In this document: positions 24,364-33,409 of the stretch, one piece after another
Position numbering within the stretch: the first letter of the stretch is position 1
Layout of the letters: every line of letters starts with the position of its first letter
Origin: JAFALK01 sp036500605
GTDB taxonomy: Bacteria > Pseudomonadota > Gammaproteobacteria > Burkholderiales > Burkholderiaceae_C
Direction: 5' to 3'
Length of the DNA: 64,000 nucleotides
Assembly (NCBI GenBank): GCA_036500605.1
Contig: DASYBU010000002.1
Location: 351,131-415,130, forward strand
Translations under genes and position numbers: made by a program
Notes under the pieces: generated by a model
What the model saw: only the letters and a program-made list of their open reading frames with translations
Database searches by the model: none
What the model was told of the DNA's origin: nothing

Positions 24364-27300
24364 ATGGACCCGAGGAGTTCAGCGTCGCAAGGAGTGCCGG
24401 ATGCTCCGGCACTTCTGGATGCCGCGAACCCGCTGGCGCCTTCCAGCGGCCTGCCTTTTCCGGTCGTCGGGCTGGGCGCGTCCGCCGGCGGCCTGACGGC
24501 GCTCACGCGCTTGCTCGAGGCCATGCCCGCCACGCCCGACATGGCTTTTGTCGTGGTCATGCACCTCTCGCCCCAGCATGAGAGCAGCGTGGCGCAGATT
24601 CTGCAGAAATCCACGCGCATGGAGGTCGTGCGGCTCAGCACGGCCACGCCGGTCGAGCGCAACAAGATCTACGTGCTGCCGCCCATGCACAGCGTGCTGA
24701 TGTACGACGGCCATCTGTCGCTGGCCGCGATGGAGAAGGACCGCGGGCGCCACATCGTCATCGATCTCTTCTTCCGCACGCTCGCGCAGGCGCACAAGGA
24801 GCGCGCCGTGGCGGTGGTGCTTTCCGGCACCGGCGCCGATGGTTCGGCCGGCATTGCCGAGGTCAAGGAGCAGGGCGGCATCGTGCTGGCCCAGAGCCCC
24901 GAGGATGCCGAATTCGACGGCATGCCGCGCAGCGCGATCGGCACCGGCAAGGTCGACATCGTGCTGCCCGTCGTCGAGCTCGCGCAGAAGCTGCTCGACG
25001 TCTGGAGCAACGCGCAGAAGATCGAGATGCCCGAGCCCGGTGAGACCGGCCTGCAGGTGCTGCCGCCGACCTCGCCCGAGGCCGCCGAGAAATCGCTGCG
25101 CGAGATCATGCTGATCCTGCAGGCCCGCACGGGCCACGACTTCAAGCACTACAAGCGTGCCACCGTGCTGCGCCGTATCGAGCGGCGCCTGCAGGTCAAC
25201 AGCCTGCCGCACCTGCCGGCCTATGAGCGCTATCTCGACAGCCATCCGCACGAGACCGCGCTGCTGCTCGGCGACATGCTGATCGGCGTGACCAACTTCT
25301 TCCGCGATCGCGAGGCCTTCGAGGCGGTCGAGCGCGCGGTGATCCCCGACCTGTTCGCCGAGCACCTGCGAGACGAGCAACTGCGCGTCTGGGTGCCCGG
25401 CTGCTCCACCGGTGAGGAAGCCTATTCGCTCCTGATGCTGATCCAGCAGGAGATGCTGGGCACCGAACACCCGCGACCCGTGCAGGTCTTTGCCAGCGAC
25501 ATCGACGAGGCCGGGATCGCGATGGGCCGCGAGGGCAAGTATCCGGATTCGGTGGTCACCGACATTCCGCCCACGCTGTTGCGGCGCTTCATGACGAAGG
25601 AGGGCACGGGCTTCCGGGTCGTCAAGACGCTGCGCGACAACATGCTGTTCGCGCATCACAACATCCTGCGCGACCCGCCGTTCTCGCGGCTCGACATGGT
25701 GTCCTGCCGCAACCTGCTGATCTATCTGGACCGCGAGGTGCAGAAGGACATCCTGCAGATGTTCCATTTCGCACTGCGGCCCGGCGGCTACCTGTTCCTG
25801 GGCAGCTCGGAGACGGCCGATGCGACGAGCCGGCTGTTCTCGGTCGTCGACAAGAAGCACCGGATCTACCGCGCCAACAGCACGGTGCGCGCCGTGCGTG
25901 CGCTGCCGCGCTTCCCGCTCGGCGGCGCCGAACACCGGCTGCTCGCCGAAAGCGTGCCGGCGCCCAAGTCGGCGCCGAGCGTGGGCGAGCTGCACCGGCA
26001 ACTGCTCGAGGATTACGCGCCGCCGAGCCTGATCGTCAAGCCCGACGGCGAGATCCTGCACAGCTCGCGCGCCGAACACTACCTGCGCTTTGCCCCCGGC
26101 GTCCCCACGCAACTGCTGTCGGCCGTGGCGATGCCGGAGCTGCGCCCGCCCCTGCGCACCACGCTGTTCCAGGCCACGCAGACCCATGAGACGGTGCAGG
26201 CCCCGACGGTCAGAATCGCGCGCGACGGGCGTCACTACGACGTCGTGATCACCGTGCGGCCGCTGCAGCACCTCGACTGGCCCGGCGAACTGCTGCTCGT
26301 GCTGTTCCACGAGAGCGAGGACAAGTCCGATTCCGACGCGGCCGCGCTGCGCGCCAACGACAAGAACCCGCTGCTGCACCAGCTCGAGGCCGAGCTGCAG
26401 CGCAAGGACGTGCAGCTGCAACGCGTGATCACGCAGTACGAAACCTCGGTCGAGGACCTGAAGGCTTCCAACGAGGAGCTGCAGGCGATCAACGAGGAGC
26501 TGCGCTCCGCGAGCGAGGAGCTCGAGACCAGCAAGGAAGAGCTGCAGTCGACCAACGAAGAGCTCATCACCGTCAACCACGAGTTGAAGACCAAGGTCGA
26601 CGAGACCGCCGAGATCAACGACGACCTGCACAACCTGATCGCCTCCACGGAAATCGCCACCGTGTTCGTGGACCGCGAGATGCACATCAAGCGCTTCACG
26701 CCGGCCGCAGCCGGCATCTTCAACATCATCGCCAGCGACGTCGGCCGCTCGCTGCTGGACATCACGCACAAGCTCGACTACGACCAATTGGCCGAGGACG
26801 CGGCCACCACCTTCGGTTCGCTGCGCACGGTCGAGCGCGAAGTCGGCAGCAGCGATGGCCGCTGGTTCCTGGCGCGGCTGCTGCCCTACCGCACAGCGGA
26901 AGACCGCATCGACGGCGCGGTGCTCACCTTCGTGGACATCACCTCGCGCCGCAGCGCCGAACACAATGTGCACATCGATCAGGAACGCATGCAGCTGATC
27001 GCGGCGAGCATGCCCGATTTCGCGATCATGACGATGGACGAGGGCGGCATCCTCACCAGCTGGAGCGCCGGCGCCGAACGGCTGTTCGGCTATACCGAGG
27101 ACGAGGTGATCGGGCAGTCGGTCGCGCTGATCTTCACGGTTGAGGATCGCGCGGCGGGCGCGCCCCAGCAGGAGATGCGGACGGCCCAGACGGCAGGCCG
27201 CGCGCTCGATGAACGCTGGTACCGGCGCAAGGATGGCTCGAACATCTTCGTCAGCGGCATCCTGAGCCCGATGCGCCTGGGTCGCCTCAAGGGCTTCGCC

Positions 27301-28509
27301 AAGATCGCGCGCGACATGACGGACGTCCAGCAGCAGGAGGCCAACAAGTCGCGGGCGCTGCACTCGGCCATCCAGGACGCGGCCATGGCCGAGCAGGCCA
27401 GCAACAAGAAGGACGAATTCCTGGCCGTCATGTCCCACGAGCTCAAGCACCCGCTCAACCTGATCCAGGTGAACACGCAGCTGCTGCTGGCCTCTCCGGA
27501 GACGCGCAACATCCCGCTGGCGCTGAAGATCGGCCGCACGATCCAGAGCTCGGTGCGCAGCCAGGCCCGCATCATCGACGACCTGCTCGACATCTCGCGC
27601 ATGCGCATGGGCAAGCTCAAGATCAGCGCCGCCTCGATCTATCTCGACGAGACCATCCTGGGTTCGCTCACCTGGGCGCGCGAACAGTGCCAGGCCAAGG
27701 GCATCGCCTTCCACGCCGAGCTCTCGCCCGAGCCTTTGCTGATCCATGCCGACCCGATCCGCATCGAGCAGGTGGCCATGAACATCCTCGGCAACGCGGT
27801 GAAGTTCACCGGCTCCGGTGGCAGCGTGACCGTGCGCACCGCGCTCCAGGGCGATGAAGCCGTGCTGACGGTCCACGACACCGGCCGCGGCATCGCCAGC
27901 CACTACCTGGGCGAGGTCTTCGAGTTGTACAAGCAGGGCGCCCAGCGTCCCGTCTCCGGCGATGGCGGGATGGGCATCGGCCTGGCACTGGCCCGCCAGA
28001 TCGTCACCCTGCACGAGGGCCACATCGAGGCCGCCTCGCCAGGCCCGGGCCGCGGAGCGACATTCACGCTGCGCCTTCCCGCGCACAGCCGGACCGACTT
28101 CGCCGCGCTGGACACACCTGACGACTCCACGCCGCTGGCGGGCCTGCACATCCTGTACGTCGATGACTCAGTCGACACGCTCGAGACCTTCGGTGCCTTG
28201 CTGGGCTTCGAGGGCGCCACGGTGACCACGGCCATGGGCGGACGCGAGGCCCTGCAGCTGGCGCAGTCCGGGGCGGCGTTCGACCTGATTCTTTCCGACC
28301 TCGGCATGCCGGAAATCGACGGCTACGAGCTGATCGCCGCGCTGCGCCGACTGCCCGCCACGGCCGAGGTGCCGGCGATTGCCCTGACGGGATATGGCCG
28401 CCCGCAGGACGTTCAGCGCGCTCTCGATGCCGGCTTCAATGCGCATGTGAACAAGCCCATCCAGATGAGCCTGCTCAAGGCCGAGGTGAGCGCCTTGCGA
28501 TCGGGGTGA
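24364..28509 (+). CDS. CheB-CheR-PAS-histidine kinase-receiver hybrid sensor
   Basis: A 1381-residue signalling protein. Order of domains: CheB methylesterase (about 33-215; S40 in GASAGG, MHLSPQH, D159 in GTGADG); CheR N- and C-terminal methyltransferase (about 230-490; VWVPGCSTGEEAYS near 341); a long coiled coil (about 672-765) with repeated 'NEEL/SEELE' heptads; two PAS domains (about 768-870 and 880-1000); HisKA with the phospho-histidine near 1025 (VMSHELKHPLN); HATPase (N box NILGNAVKFT near 1139); and a receiver (about 1259-1378) with acceptor D near 1312. RBS GGGGAG precedes the ATG. Such two-in-one proteins link methylation-type and phosphorelay signalling. No chemotaxis genes lie nearby. 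Confidence 0.92.
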   Translation: MDPRSSASQGVPDAPALLDAANPLAPSSGLPFPVVGLGASAGGLTALTRLLEAMPATPDMAFVVVMHLSPQHESSVAQILQKSTRMEVVRLSTATPVERNKIYVLPPMHSVLMYDGHLSLAAMEKDRGRHIVIDLFFRTLAQAHKERAVAVVLSGTGADGSAGIAEVKEQGGIVLAQSPEDAEFDGMPRSAIGTGKVDIVLPVVELAQKLLDVWSNAQKIEMPEPGETGLQVLPPTSPEAAEKSLREIMLILQARTGHDFKHYKRATVLRRIERRLQVNSLPHLPAYERYLDSHPHETALLLGDMLIGVTNFFRDREAFEAVERAVIPDLFAEHLRDEQLRVWVPGCSTGEEAYSLLMLIQQEMLGTEHPRPVQVFASDIDEAGIAMGREGKYPDSVVTDIPPTLLRRFMTKEGTGFRVVKTLRDNMLFAHHNILRDPPFSRLDMVSCRNLLIYLDREVQKDILQMFHFALRPGGYLFLGSSETADATSRLFSVVDKKHRIYRANSTVRAVRALPRFPLGGAEHRLLAESVPAPKSAPSVGELHRQLLEDYAPPSLIVKPDGEILHSSRAEHYLRFAPGVPTQLLSAVAMPELRPPLRTTLFQATQTHETVQAPTVRIARDGRHYDVVITVRPLQHLDWPGELLLVLFHESEDKSDSDAAALRANDKNPLLHQLEAELQRKDVQLQRVITQYETSVEDLKASNEELQAINEELRSASEELETSKEELQSTNEELITVNHELKTKVDETAEINDDLHNLIASTEIATVFVDREMHIKRFTPAAAGIFNIIASDVGRSLLDITHKLDYDQLAEDAATTFGSLRTVEREVGSSDGRWFLARLLPYRTAEDRIDGAVLTFVDITSRRSAEHNVHIDQERMQLIAASMPDFAIMTMDEGGILTSWSAGAERLFGYTEDEVIGQSVALIFTVEDRAAGAPQQEMRTAQTAGRALDERWYRRKDGSNIFVSGILSPMRLGRLKGFAKIARDMTDVQQQEANKSRALHSAIQDAAMAEQASNKKDEFLAVMSHELKHPLNLIQVNTQLLLASPETRNIPLALKIGRTIQSSVRSQARIIDDLLDISRMRMGKLKISAASIYLDETILGSLTWAREQCQAKGIAFHAELSPEPLLIHADPIRIEQVAMNILGNAVKFTGSGGSVTVRTALQGDEAVLTVHDTGRGIASHYLGEVFELYKQGAQRPVSGDGGMGIGLALARQIVTLHEGHIEAASPGPGRGATFTLRLPAHSRTDFAALDTPDDSTPLAGLHILYVDDSVDTLETFGALLGFEGATVTTAMGGREALQLAQSGAAFDLILSDLGMPEIDGYELIAALRRLPATAEVPAIALTGYGRPQDVQRALDAGFNAHVNKPIQMSLLKAEVSALRSG

Positions 28510-28549
28510 CGCGCACGTTCAGGCCACGGACGCGCCAAATCTGGGCCAC

Positions 28550-29112
28550 ATCGGCATAGGGGGCAGTCGTTATTGACTGCGCCCCTGCCACACCACCCGG
28601 CATGCGGGTCCGCACCGGGCGGTTCGAGAGCTTGAGGTCATGAGAGGCGAGGCAGGCCCAAGCGATCAAAGTGAGCGACAGTCAGCACCGTCTTGAGCAG
28701 TTGGTCGCTGTTGCGCCACCAGCGCCGGCTGTTGGCCGCCACCCGTTTGGCCACAGCGTCCGCCGCCCCTGACGCTTTGAGTTCGCGGTAGATCACCCGC
28801 GGCCTCCTCCAATGCCAGAGTTGGATCGCCCTCAACCTGTGCCTCAGCCACTTGTCCAGCTCTCGCCAGACGCCGGGCGTTTGCGCCGGGCCTGAGCTTG
28901 TCCACCACTTGCCCATGCTGCGTCCGCCCGAGCGGCGCGTGAGTTGCCGGATCCGGGCCTTGAAGTCGTCCAGCGCCTTGTGGGCCACTGAACATTTGAC
29001 TTCCCGGCCCCGTCGGGCTTGGGGATCATCACCCTTCGCACCGGACTGGGCCGGTACCGTCCTGCCAGCAGCGCTTGGCGGACGCTCCGCCGTTTGGCGT
29101 CGGACTTTCATC
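28550..29112 (-). mobile_element. Remnant of a group II intron (3' part with domains V-VI and decayed maturase)
   Basis: Downstream of the decayed maturase frame, the minus strand shows a domain V-like hairpin (28590-28623; stems CCGCCCGG/CCGGGTGG and TGCGG/CCGCA). A domain VI-like hairpin follows (GGGGCGCAGTC ... GACTGCCCCC, 28559-28585), then CTAT and GCCGAT, as at bacterial group II intron 3' ends. The 5' part of the ribozyme is not recognisable, so the intron cannot be mobile. Confidence 0.7.
28638..29112 (-). pseudogene. ltrA: Group II intron reverse transcriptase/maturase, internally deleted
   Basis: Three pieces in different frames remain. At about 29060-29010 the frame reads RYRPSPVRRVMIPKPDG, the first reverse-transcriptase motif. 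A deletion of most of the polymerase follows, then AHKALDDFKARIRQLTRRSGGRS of the thumb/X region. A second small deletion joins VVDKLRP to AQTPGVWRELDKWLRHRLRA. The end, WWRNSDQLLKTVLTVAHFDRLG, is the classical maturase C-terminus. An intact protein is about 420-570 residues, so this is a pseudogene. Confidence 0.75.
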
Positions 29113-29627
29113 CGCAAGGCGAGATCTCCCCAGGTACAGGCGCACTCCTTCGCTGCACAACCGCCGGATCTACGCCGCCTGACCTTTGACCGATGTCGTC
29201 GACAAATCTGCGATTGCGCAAACGATACGAGAACAGCACTTGGTCAGCGGCGTTCTTGGCCGACCAACTCTCAGCAAAGAGGTAAGAGTGACTGAGTGGC
29301 TCGAGAGTTCCTTCTCACGACGCTACGGCATCTAGATGGTTGCTATCGCTCGCAAGGCTGGCGCAATTTCCACTGACCCATCGGCCCCTGCGGTCTGACG
29401 AATCGTTCTCGCCCGAGTTGCTCTTTGATTCCTGAAATCTGCGCTATTGCATCGAAGCCATCGGCAGCTTCAGGCTGTTATGCACAGGGCTCGGTCATGA
29501 ACAGTTTCGTAGGCCGATCGGGCTGATGGCCTGGATTTGTCTATGTCGCTGACGGCGGCGTTTCTCGTGAACTGGACATAAGCCCGGCGCTGGCGCAAGG
29601 CTGGTGATTTCACAACTGGAGATCGCC
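29113..29627. other. Gene-free mobile-element scar
   Basis: No intact gene is visible. The minus strand just before the maturase remnant may be the tail of the intron's ribozyme domains. The rest lies between this remnant and an integrase fragment and has many stops in all frames. I see no terminal inverted repeats. Confidence 0.45.
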
Positions 29628-29741
29628 ATGGATTCGATCCGTTCGCTGCACCCGATGGCCAGGGCCTGGTTACTTGATGGCCCGCTGTCCCCCTATGTCG
29701 ATGCGTTCGAGGCCTTGATGGAACGAGGCCGGTATCAGTAG
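29628..29741 (+). pseudogene. N-terminal fragment of a tyrosine recombinase/integrase
   Basis: An ATG with GGAG 9 bases upstream opens 37 codons ending in TAG. The peptide contains LLDGPLSPYVDAFEALMERGRY, which resembles the first residues of the XerC-like integrases found in transposon-linked integrase triads. The core-binding and catalytic domains are absent. This is a remnant and the family call is tentative. Confidence 0.45.
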
Positions 29742-29772
29742 ATTGCTGTCCTGCCGGTGCCCTTGATGTCGC

Positions 29773-32640
29773 TCAGAAGACTTCGATCGTCAGCGACGCG
29801 CCGTCCAGCCCTTCGCTGACGGCGCGCAAGCTCGCGCGCCCGGTTTCGCCAGTGGACTGCAGAATCACCTGCGCTTGGCCGTTGAAGACGCTGCGCTGCC
29901 ACGGCGCGGCCGGCATGGTGCTGCGCAGCGTGACCCAGCGGTGGCCGGCTTGGGTGCCGTCGAACAGCGCGCGCGTGCCGCCGGCCGGCGTCGGGAAGAC
30001 GGCGGTCAGCACGGAGGGGGCGCCGGTGCCCGGATCGAGATCGATGGCGGCCATGTTGGCCTCACGGCGCGGCGTCAAGGCGTGGCCGTCCAGGAAGAAG
30101 CGCGTGTCGGGTGCGATGTCGCCCAGGAACAGCACTTGGCGTTGCCCGGCTGGGGCTGTGCGTGTGACGGTGGCTTGCACCATGTTCCACAAAGCATCCG
30201 CGGCTTGCTGCTCAGGCGGAACCCAGGCGAAGGGGTCGCGCCAGCCGGCCATGCTGACGTTGCCCATCAGCGCCGGCGCATCCTCGGGGCGCGCGATGCC
30301 GCGATGGCGCCAGTTCGTGGCGGCGGCGTAGCGGTGCAGCTCGGCCGGCTTGTCGGCCTCGTGGCTGCCGGGGTCGCCGTTGCCCATGCCGATGAGCCGC
30401 ACCGGGCCGCTGGTTTCGAATGCGACGCGGTGGCCGTCGGTCGGCACGACGCGGCCCTCGCGGTCGACGACGGTGACCGTCACCACCGCGACCTCGTCGC
30501 CGCCGGCGCGAAGCCGGGTGCGGTCAGCGCTCAGGCGCACGGCCGTACCGTCGCCGGTGGTGGCCACGGTCTCCTGCGTGACGAGCTGGCCGCCCTGGCC
30601 TCGGTTGTAGCCCAGCGCCGTCAGCCTGCCGGGCGCATAGGGCACGCTCCACTGCAGGTGGCCATAGGGTGCGCGGGCCTGACGGCCCAGCGAGCGCCCG
30701 TTCAGCAGCAGCTCAACCTCGTCGGTATTGGCGTAGACGCGAACGTCGATGGGCTGGCCTTCGCGGCCGGGCCAGTTCCAATGCGGCAGCAGGTGCACCA
30801 TGGGCTCGGGCGTCCACGCCGCCTTGAGGTAGTAGCCGCTGTCCTTCAGCGCGCCGGTCGTGTCCATCATGCCGAACTGCGACGAGATGGCCGGCCAGCC
30901 AAAGGGCGTGGTCTCACCCCGATAGTCGAAGCCGGTCCAGACGAACATGCCGGCCAGGAAGGGTCGCTCGGCGCTGAAGCGCCAGCCCTCCTCGATGGAG
31001 GATGTGGACTCACCGCCCGAGCGCTTGTCGTAGGCAGCGATGTGCACGCGGGCGGCATCGTCGACATAGATGCCGCGGGTTGCAACCGTCGTGCCTTCCT
31101 CGGTGACGACCATGGGCCGGTCGGGGAAGCGCCGGTGCATGGCGTCGATGTCGTGCTGGCCCTTGTAGTTGAAGCCGATGACTTGCGAGCCGACCGAGGT
31201 GCCTTCGGCCTGGCCCGAACTGGAAACGGCCAGCGTGGCCGGCCGCGTCGGGTCGAGGCGGCGCACGATGGCCTGCATCTGCTGCGTGAGCCTGGTGCCG
31301 ATCTCGGTGTTCTCAATCGCCCATTCCTCGTTGCCCACCGACCAGAGGATGACCGAGGGGTGATTGCGATCGCGCCGCACCATGCGCTCCAGCTCGTCGC
31401 GGATCTGCGGGGCCGTGCCCATCATGCGGTGCTCGTCGATGACGAGGACGCCGAGCCGATCACAGGCCTCCAGCAGCTCCGGCGTGGCCGGGTGGTGAGC
31501 CGAGCGGATGGCATTGACGCCCATGGCCTTGAGCATCTTCAGCCGCGCCTCTTGCATGCCGTCGGGCAGCGCGACGCCGATGCCGGCATGGTCCTGGTGG
31601 TTGTTGGCGCCTTGCAGCTTGACGTGGCGGCCATTGAGGAAGAAGCCCTCGTTGGCGTCGAAGCGCAAGGTGCGGATGCCGAAGAGCGTGTCCACGCGGT
31701 CGACGACCTGGCCGCCGCGCTTGACGGTGGTGGTCAGCCTGTAGCGCTGCGGCGTCTCCAGCGACCACAGCTGCGGCGCCTTGACGTGCAAATTCGCCGC
31801 CACGTCCAGGCTGGTGTCGACGGCCGCACGACGGGCCGGCACGCTGGCGCGCGCAACGATGCGGCCGGCCGGGTCGCGCAGCTCGTGCTCCAGCGCGAAG
31901 GGTTCGTCCGCCTTGCCGTCGTTGCGCACCGTTATGTTTACGGCGACGTCGGCGTGGTCGCCGGTCACCTGGGCTCGCACGAAAGTCCCGGACGGCGCCA
32001 CGTGCAGCGGCCCGGTCTGCGTCAACCAGACATGGCGGTAGATGCCGGCACCTTCGTACCACCAGCCCTCCTGCGTCGTCGCGTCCACGCGCACCGCCAC
32101 GACGTTGCGGCCGCCGAAGTTCAGGTAGTCGCTGATGTCGACCTGGAAGCTCGAATAGCCGCTGGCCTCGTGGTGCAGGTAGTGGCCGTTGACCCAGACG
32201 ACGCTGTCGCGGAACACGCCGTCGAACTCCAGCGTTATGCGCCGGCCCCGTGCTGACGCGGGAATGGCCAGCTCACGGCGGTACCAGCCGACGCTGTTCT
32301 CCGGGAAGCCCCGGCCCACCGCCTTCATGCCGTGCTGCGAACTGCCCTTCTCGCTGAACGGCAACTCCACCGCCCACTCGTGTGGCAGGTCCACGCGGCG
32401 CCAGGGCCGGTCCTCGAAGTCGGCCGCTGCGGGGCCATCGCCATAGCCGGCCTTGGCGAAGAAGAAGGGCCGCAGGCCGTGGGCGAAATCCTGTGCTGGA
32501 TCCGTGGCATGCCCCAGTGCGAAACGCCAGCCGTCGTCTATGCGCGTGCGCTGGCGCATCCCGTCCGCCGCCGCGGCGCTGCCGCTGCTGATGCCGATGG
32601 CCAGCGCAAGGGCGCAGGAAAGGAAGGAAGCTCGGTTCAT
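29773..32640 (-). CDS. Glycoside hydrolase family 2 beta-galactosidase-like enzyme
   Basis: A 955-residue exported enzyme with a signal peptide ending near SAAAADG. GH2 domains appear in order: sugar-binding jelly roll (about 30-215; RVDLPHEWAVELPF, GWYRRELAIP), an Ig-like domain (about 220-330), and the TIM barrel (about 335-620; VKLQGANNHQDHAGIG). The acid/base Glu is near 437 in SVGNEEW and the nucleophile near 513 in VVTEEGTT. Further beta domains follow, one of them DUF4982-like (EVELLLNGRSLG). The long form resembles GalB/agarolytic-type beta-galactosidases rather than LacZ. It stands alone with no regulator or transporter beside it, so the substrate is unclear. Confidence 0.88.
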   Translation of the reverse strand: MNRASFLSCALALAIGISSGSAAAADGMRQRTRIDDGWRFALGHATDPAQDFAHGLRPFFFAKAGYGDGPAAADFEDRPWRRVDLPHEWAVELPFSEKGSSQHGMKAVGRGFPENSVGWYRRELAIPASARGRRITLEFDGVFRDSVVWVNGHYLHHEASGYSSFQVDISDYLNFGGRNVVAVRVDATTQEGWWYEGAGIYRHVWLTQTGPLHVAPSGTFVRAQVTGDHADVAVNITVRNDGKADEPFALEHELRDPAGRIVARASVPARRAAVDTSLDVAANLHVKAPQLWSLETPQRYRLTTTVKRGGQVVDRVDTLFGIRTLRFDANEGFFLNGRHVKLQGANNHQDHAGIGVALPDGMQEARLKMLKAMGVNAIRSAHHPATPELLEACDRLGVLVIDEHRMMGTAPQIRDELERMVRRDRNHPSVILWSVGNEEWAIENTEIGTRLTQQMQAIVRRLDPTRPATLAVSSSGQAEGTSVGSQVIGFNYKGQHDIDAMHRRFPDRPMVVTEEGTTVATRGIYVDDAARVHIAAYDKRSGGESTSSIEEGWRFSAERPFLAGMFVWTGFDYRGETTPFGWPAISSQFGMMDTTGALKDSGYYLKAAWTPEPMVHLLPHWNWPGREGQPIDVRVYANTDEVELLLNGRSLGRQARAPYGHLQWSVPYAPGRLTALGYNRGQGGQLVTQETVATTGDGTAVRLSADRTRLRAGGDEVAVVTVTVVDREGRVVPTDGHRVAFETSGPVRLIGMGNGDPGSHEADKPAELHRYAAATNWRHRGIARPEDAPALMGNVSMAGWRDPFAWVPPEQQAADALWNMVQATVTRTAPAGQRQVLFLGDIAPDTRFFLDGHALTPRREANMAAIDLDPGTGAPSVLTAVFPTPAGGTRALFDGTQAGHRWVTLRSTMPAAPWQRSVFNGQAQVILQSTGETGRASLRAVSEGLDGASLTIEVF

Positions 32641-33168
32641 GGAGTTGGCAGTGCCTGTTCAGTGGGCCGGCTTTGCGGTCACCCGAACCTCGCTGAGCGC
32701 GGCTAGGTGTGCGGTGCTGCTGCGAAAGAGAGCACAGTGCCTCGATCCAGAAGAGCCTAGCTTCTCATAGGAGATCACGATTGGACGTCGTTTTTCCTGA
32801 CGCGGGCACGCATCTTGTCGCTCGTCTGACTGGCGTTTGGGATCTGATCGAGGCCGACGGAGGACCCGAAGGTCATCGGAGCCAAGGCAACTCAGTCAGG
32901 CCACAGCGGGCTGATGATGGAAATGACCGACGTTGGCGAGCCGAGCCCTGCTTCCTTCAGGCACCTGGCAGGGGAAGATATTGCGCGAATCCTCTCGCCT
33001 CCTCTCAGGGTGGCTATTCTCAACAGGCGTCCGGTAATCAATGGAATTGTCGAGCGCGTGGCGACGTCCCTCGGGGCACAGCTTCGGATTTCGCACGATG
33101 AAGCCGAAGTTGCCGGCCGGCTGGGGCCATGGGCCCAATGGTCGTTTACACAACTTGGCGCGAATCAA
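32641..33168. other. Gene-free stretch between the GH2 gene and the tRNA att-like region
   Basis: Open frames occur, but none has an RBS, a recognisable motif or consistent third-position GC. It may be decayed mobile DNA next to the tRNA. The only organised element is the iteron array that follows. Confidence 0.45.
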
Positions 33169-33212
33169 TGGGCCACGTTTGGGCCACAGATGGGCCAAAA
33201 CTGGGCCACAAA
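33169..33212 (-). repeat. Four tandem 11-bp iterons
   Basis: TGGGCCACGTT, TGGGCCACAGA, TGGGCCAAAAC and TGGGCCACAAA stand head to tail at 33169, 33180, 33191 and 33202. The TGGGCCA core is invariant, and the period is one helical turn. They lie directly beside the tRNA terminator. This arrangement is reminiscent of arm-type integrase sites or other cooperative protein sites. Confidence 0.8.
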
Positions 33213-33240
33213 GCAAAACGCCAACCTCTCGGTTGGCGTT
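33213..33240 (-). terminator. Terminator of the tRNA-fMet gene
   Basis: On the minus strand, AACGCCAACC, loop GAGA and GGTTGGCGTT form a perfect 10-bp stem followed by TTGCTTTG. It lies 39 bases after the tRNA 3' end. Confidence 0.75.
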
Positions 33241-33278
33241 CCTTGCATCGCAAGCCTCTGATTTGCCTGCGGAATTCT

Positions 33279-33285
<7 letters not shown>
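33226..33285 (-). repeat. tRNA-fMet 3' end and flank (att-like block, right copy)
   Basis: This is the counterpart of 902-962. It includes the last seven tRNA positions and the downstream flank up to the terminator loop. Of 60 aligned columns, 46 agree. Confidence 0.5.
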
Positions 33286-33355
<70 letters not shown>

Positions 33356-33409
33356 ACTGAAGCTAGCAGTATATACCAATTTCACGGGCTCGTCACGCTC
33401 ACGCGCAAA

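Noticed and set aside
24379..28149. A 1256-codon open frame on the minus strand
   Set aside because: It lies entirely inside the CheB-CheR-kinase gene on the opposite strand, is rich in His/Arg/Ala without family motifs, and results from high third-position GC.
28559..28585. Terminator for the hybrid kinase gene
   Set aside because: The strong hairpin downstream of that gene is better explained as domain VI of the group II intron remnant, because a domain V-like stem and the maturase tail adjoin it in the right order.
32914..33261. A 115-codon open frame before the tRNA
   Set aside because: It runs through the 11-bp iterons and the tRNA terminator, and has no recognisable domain.
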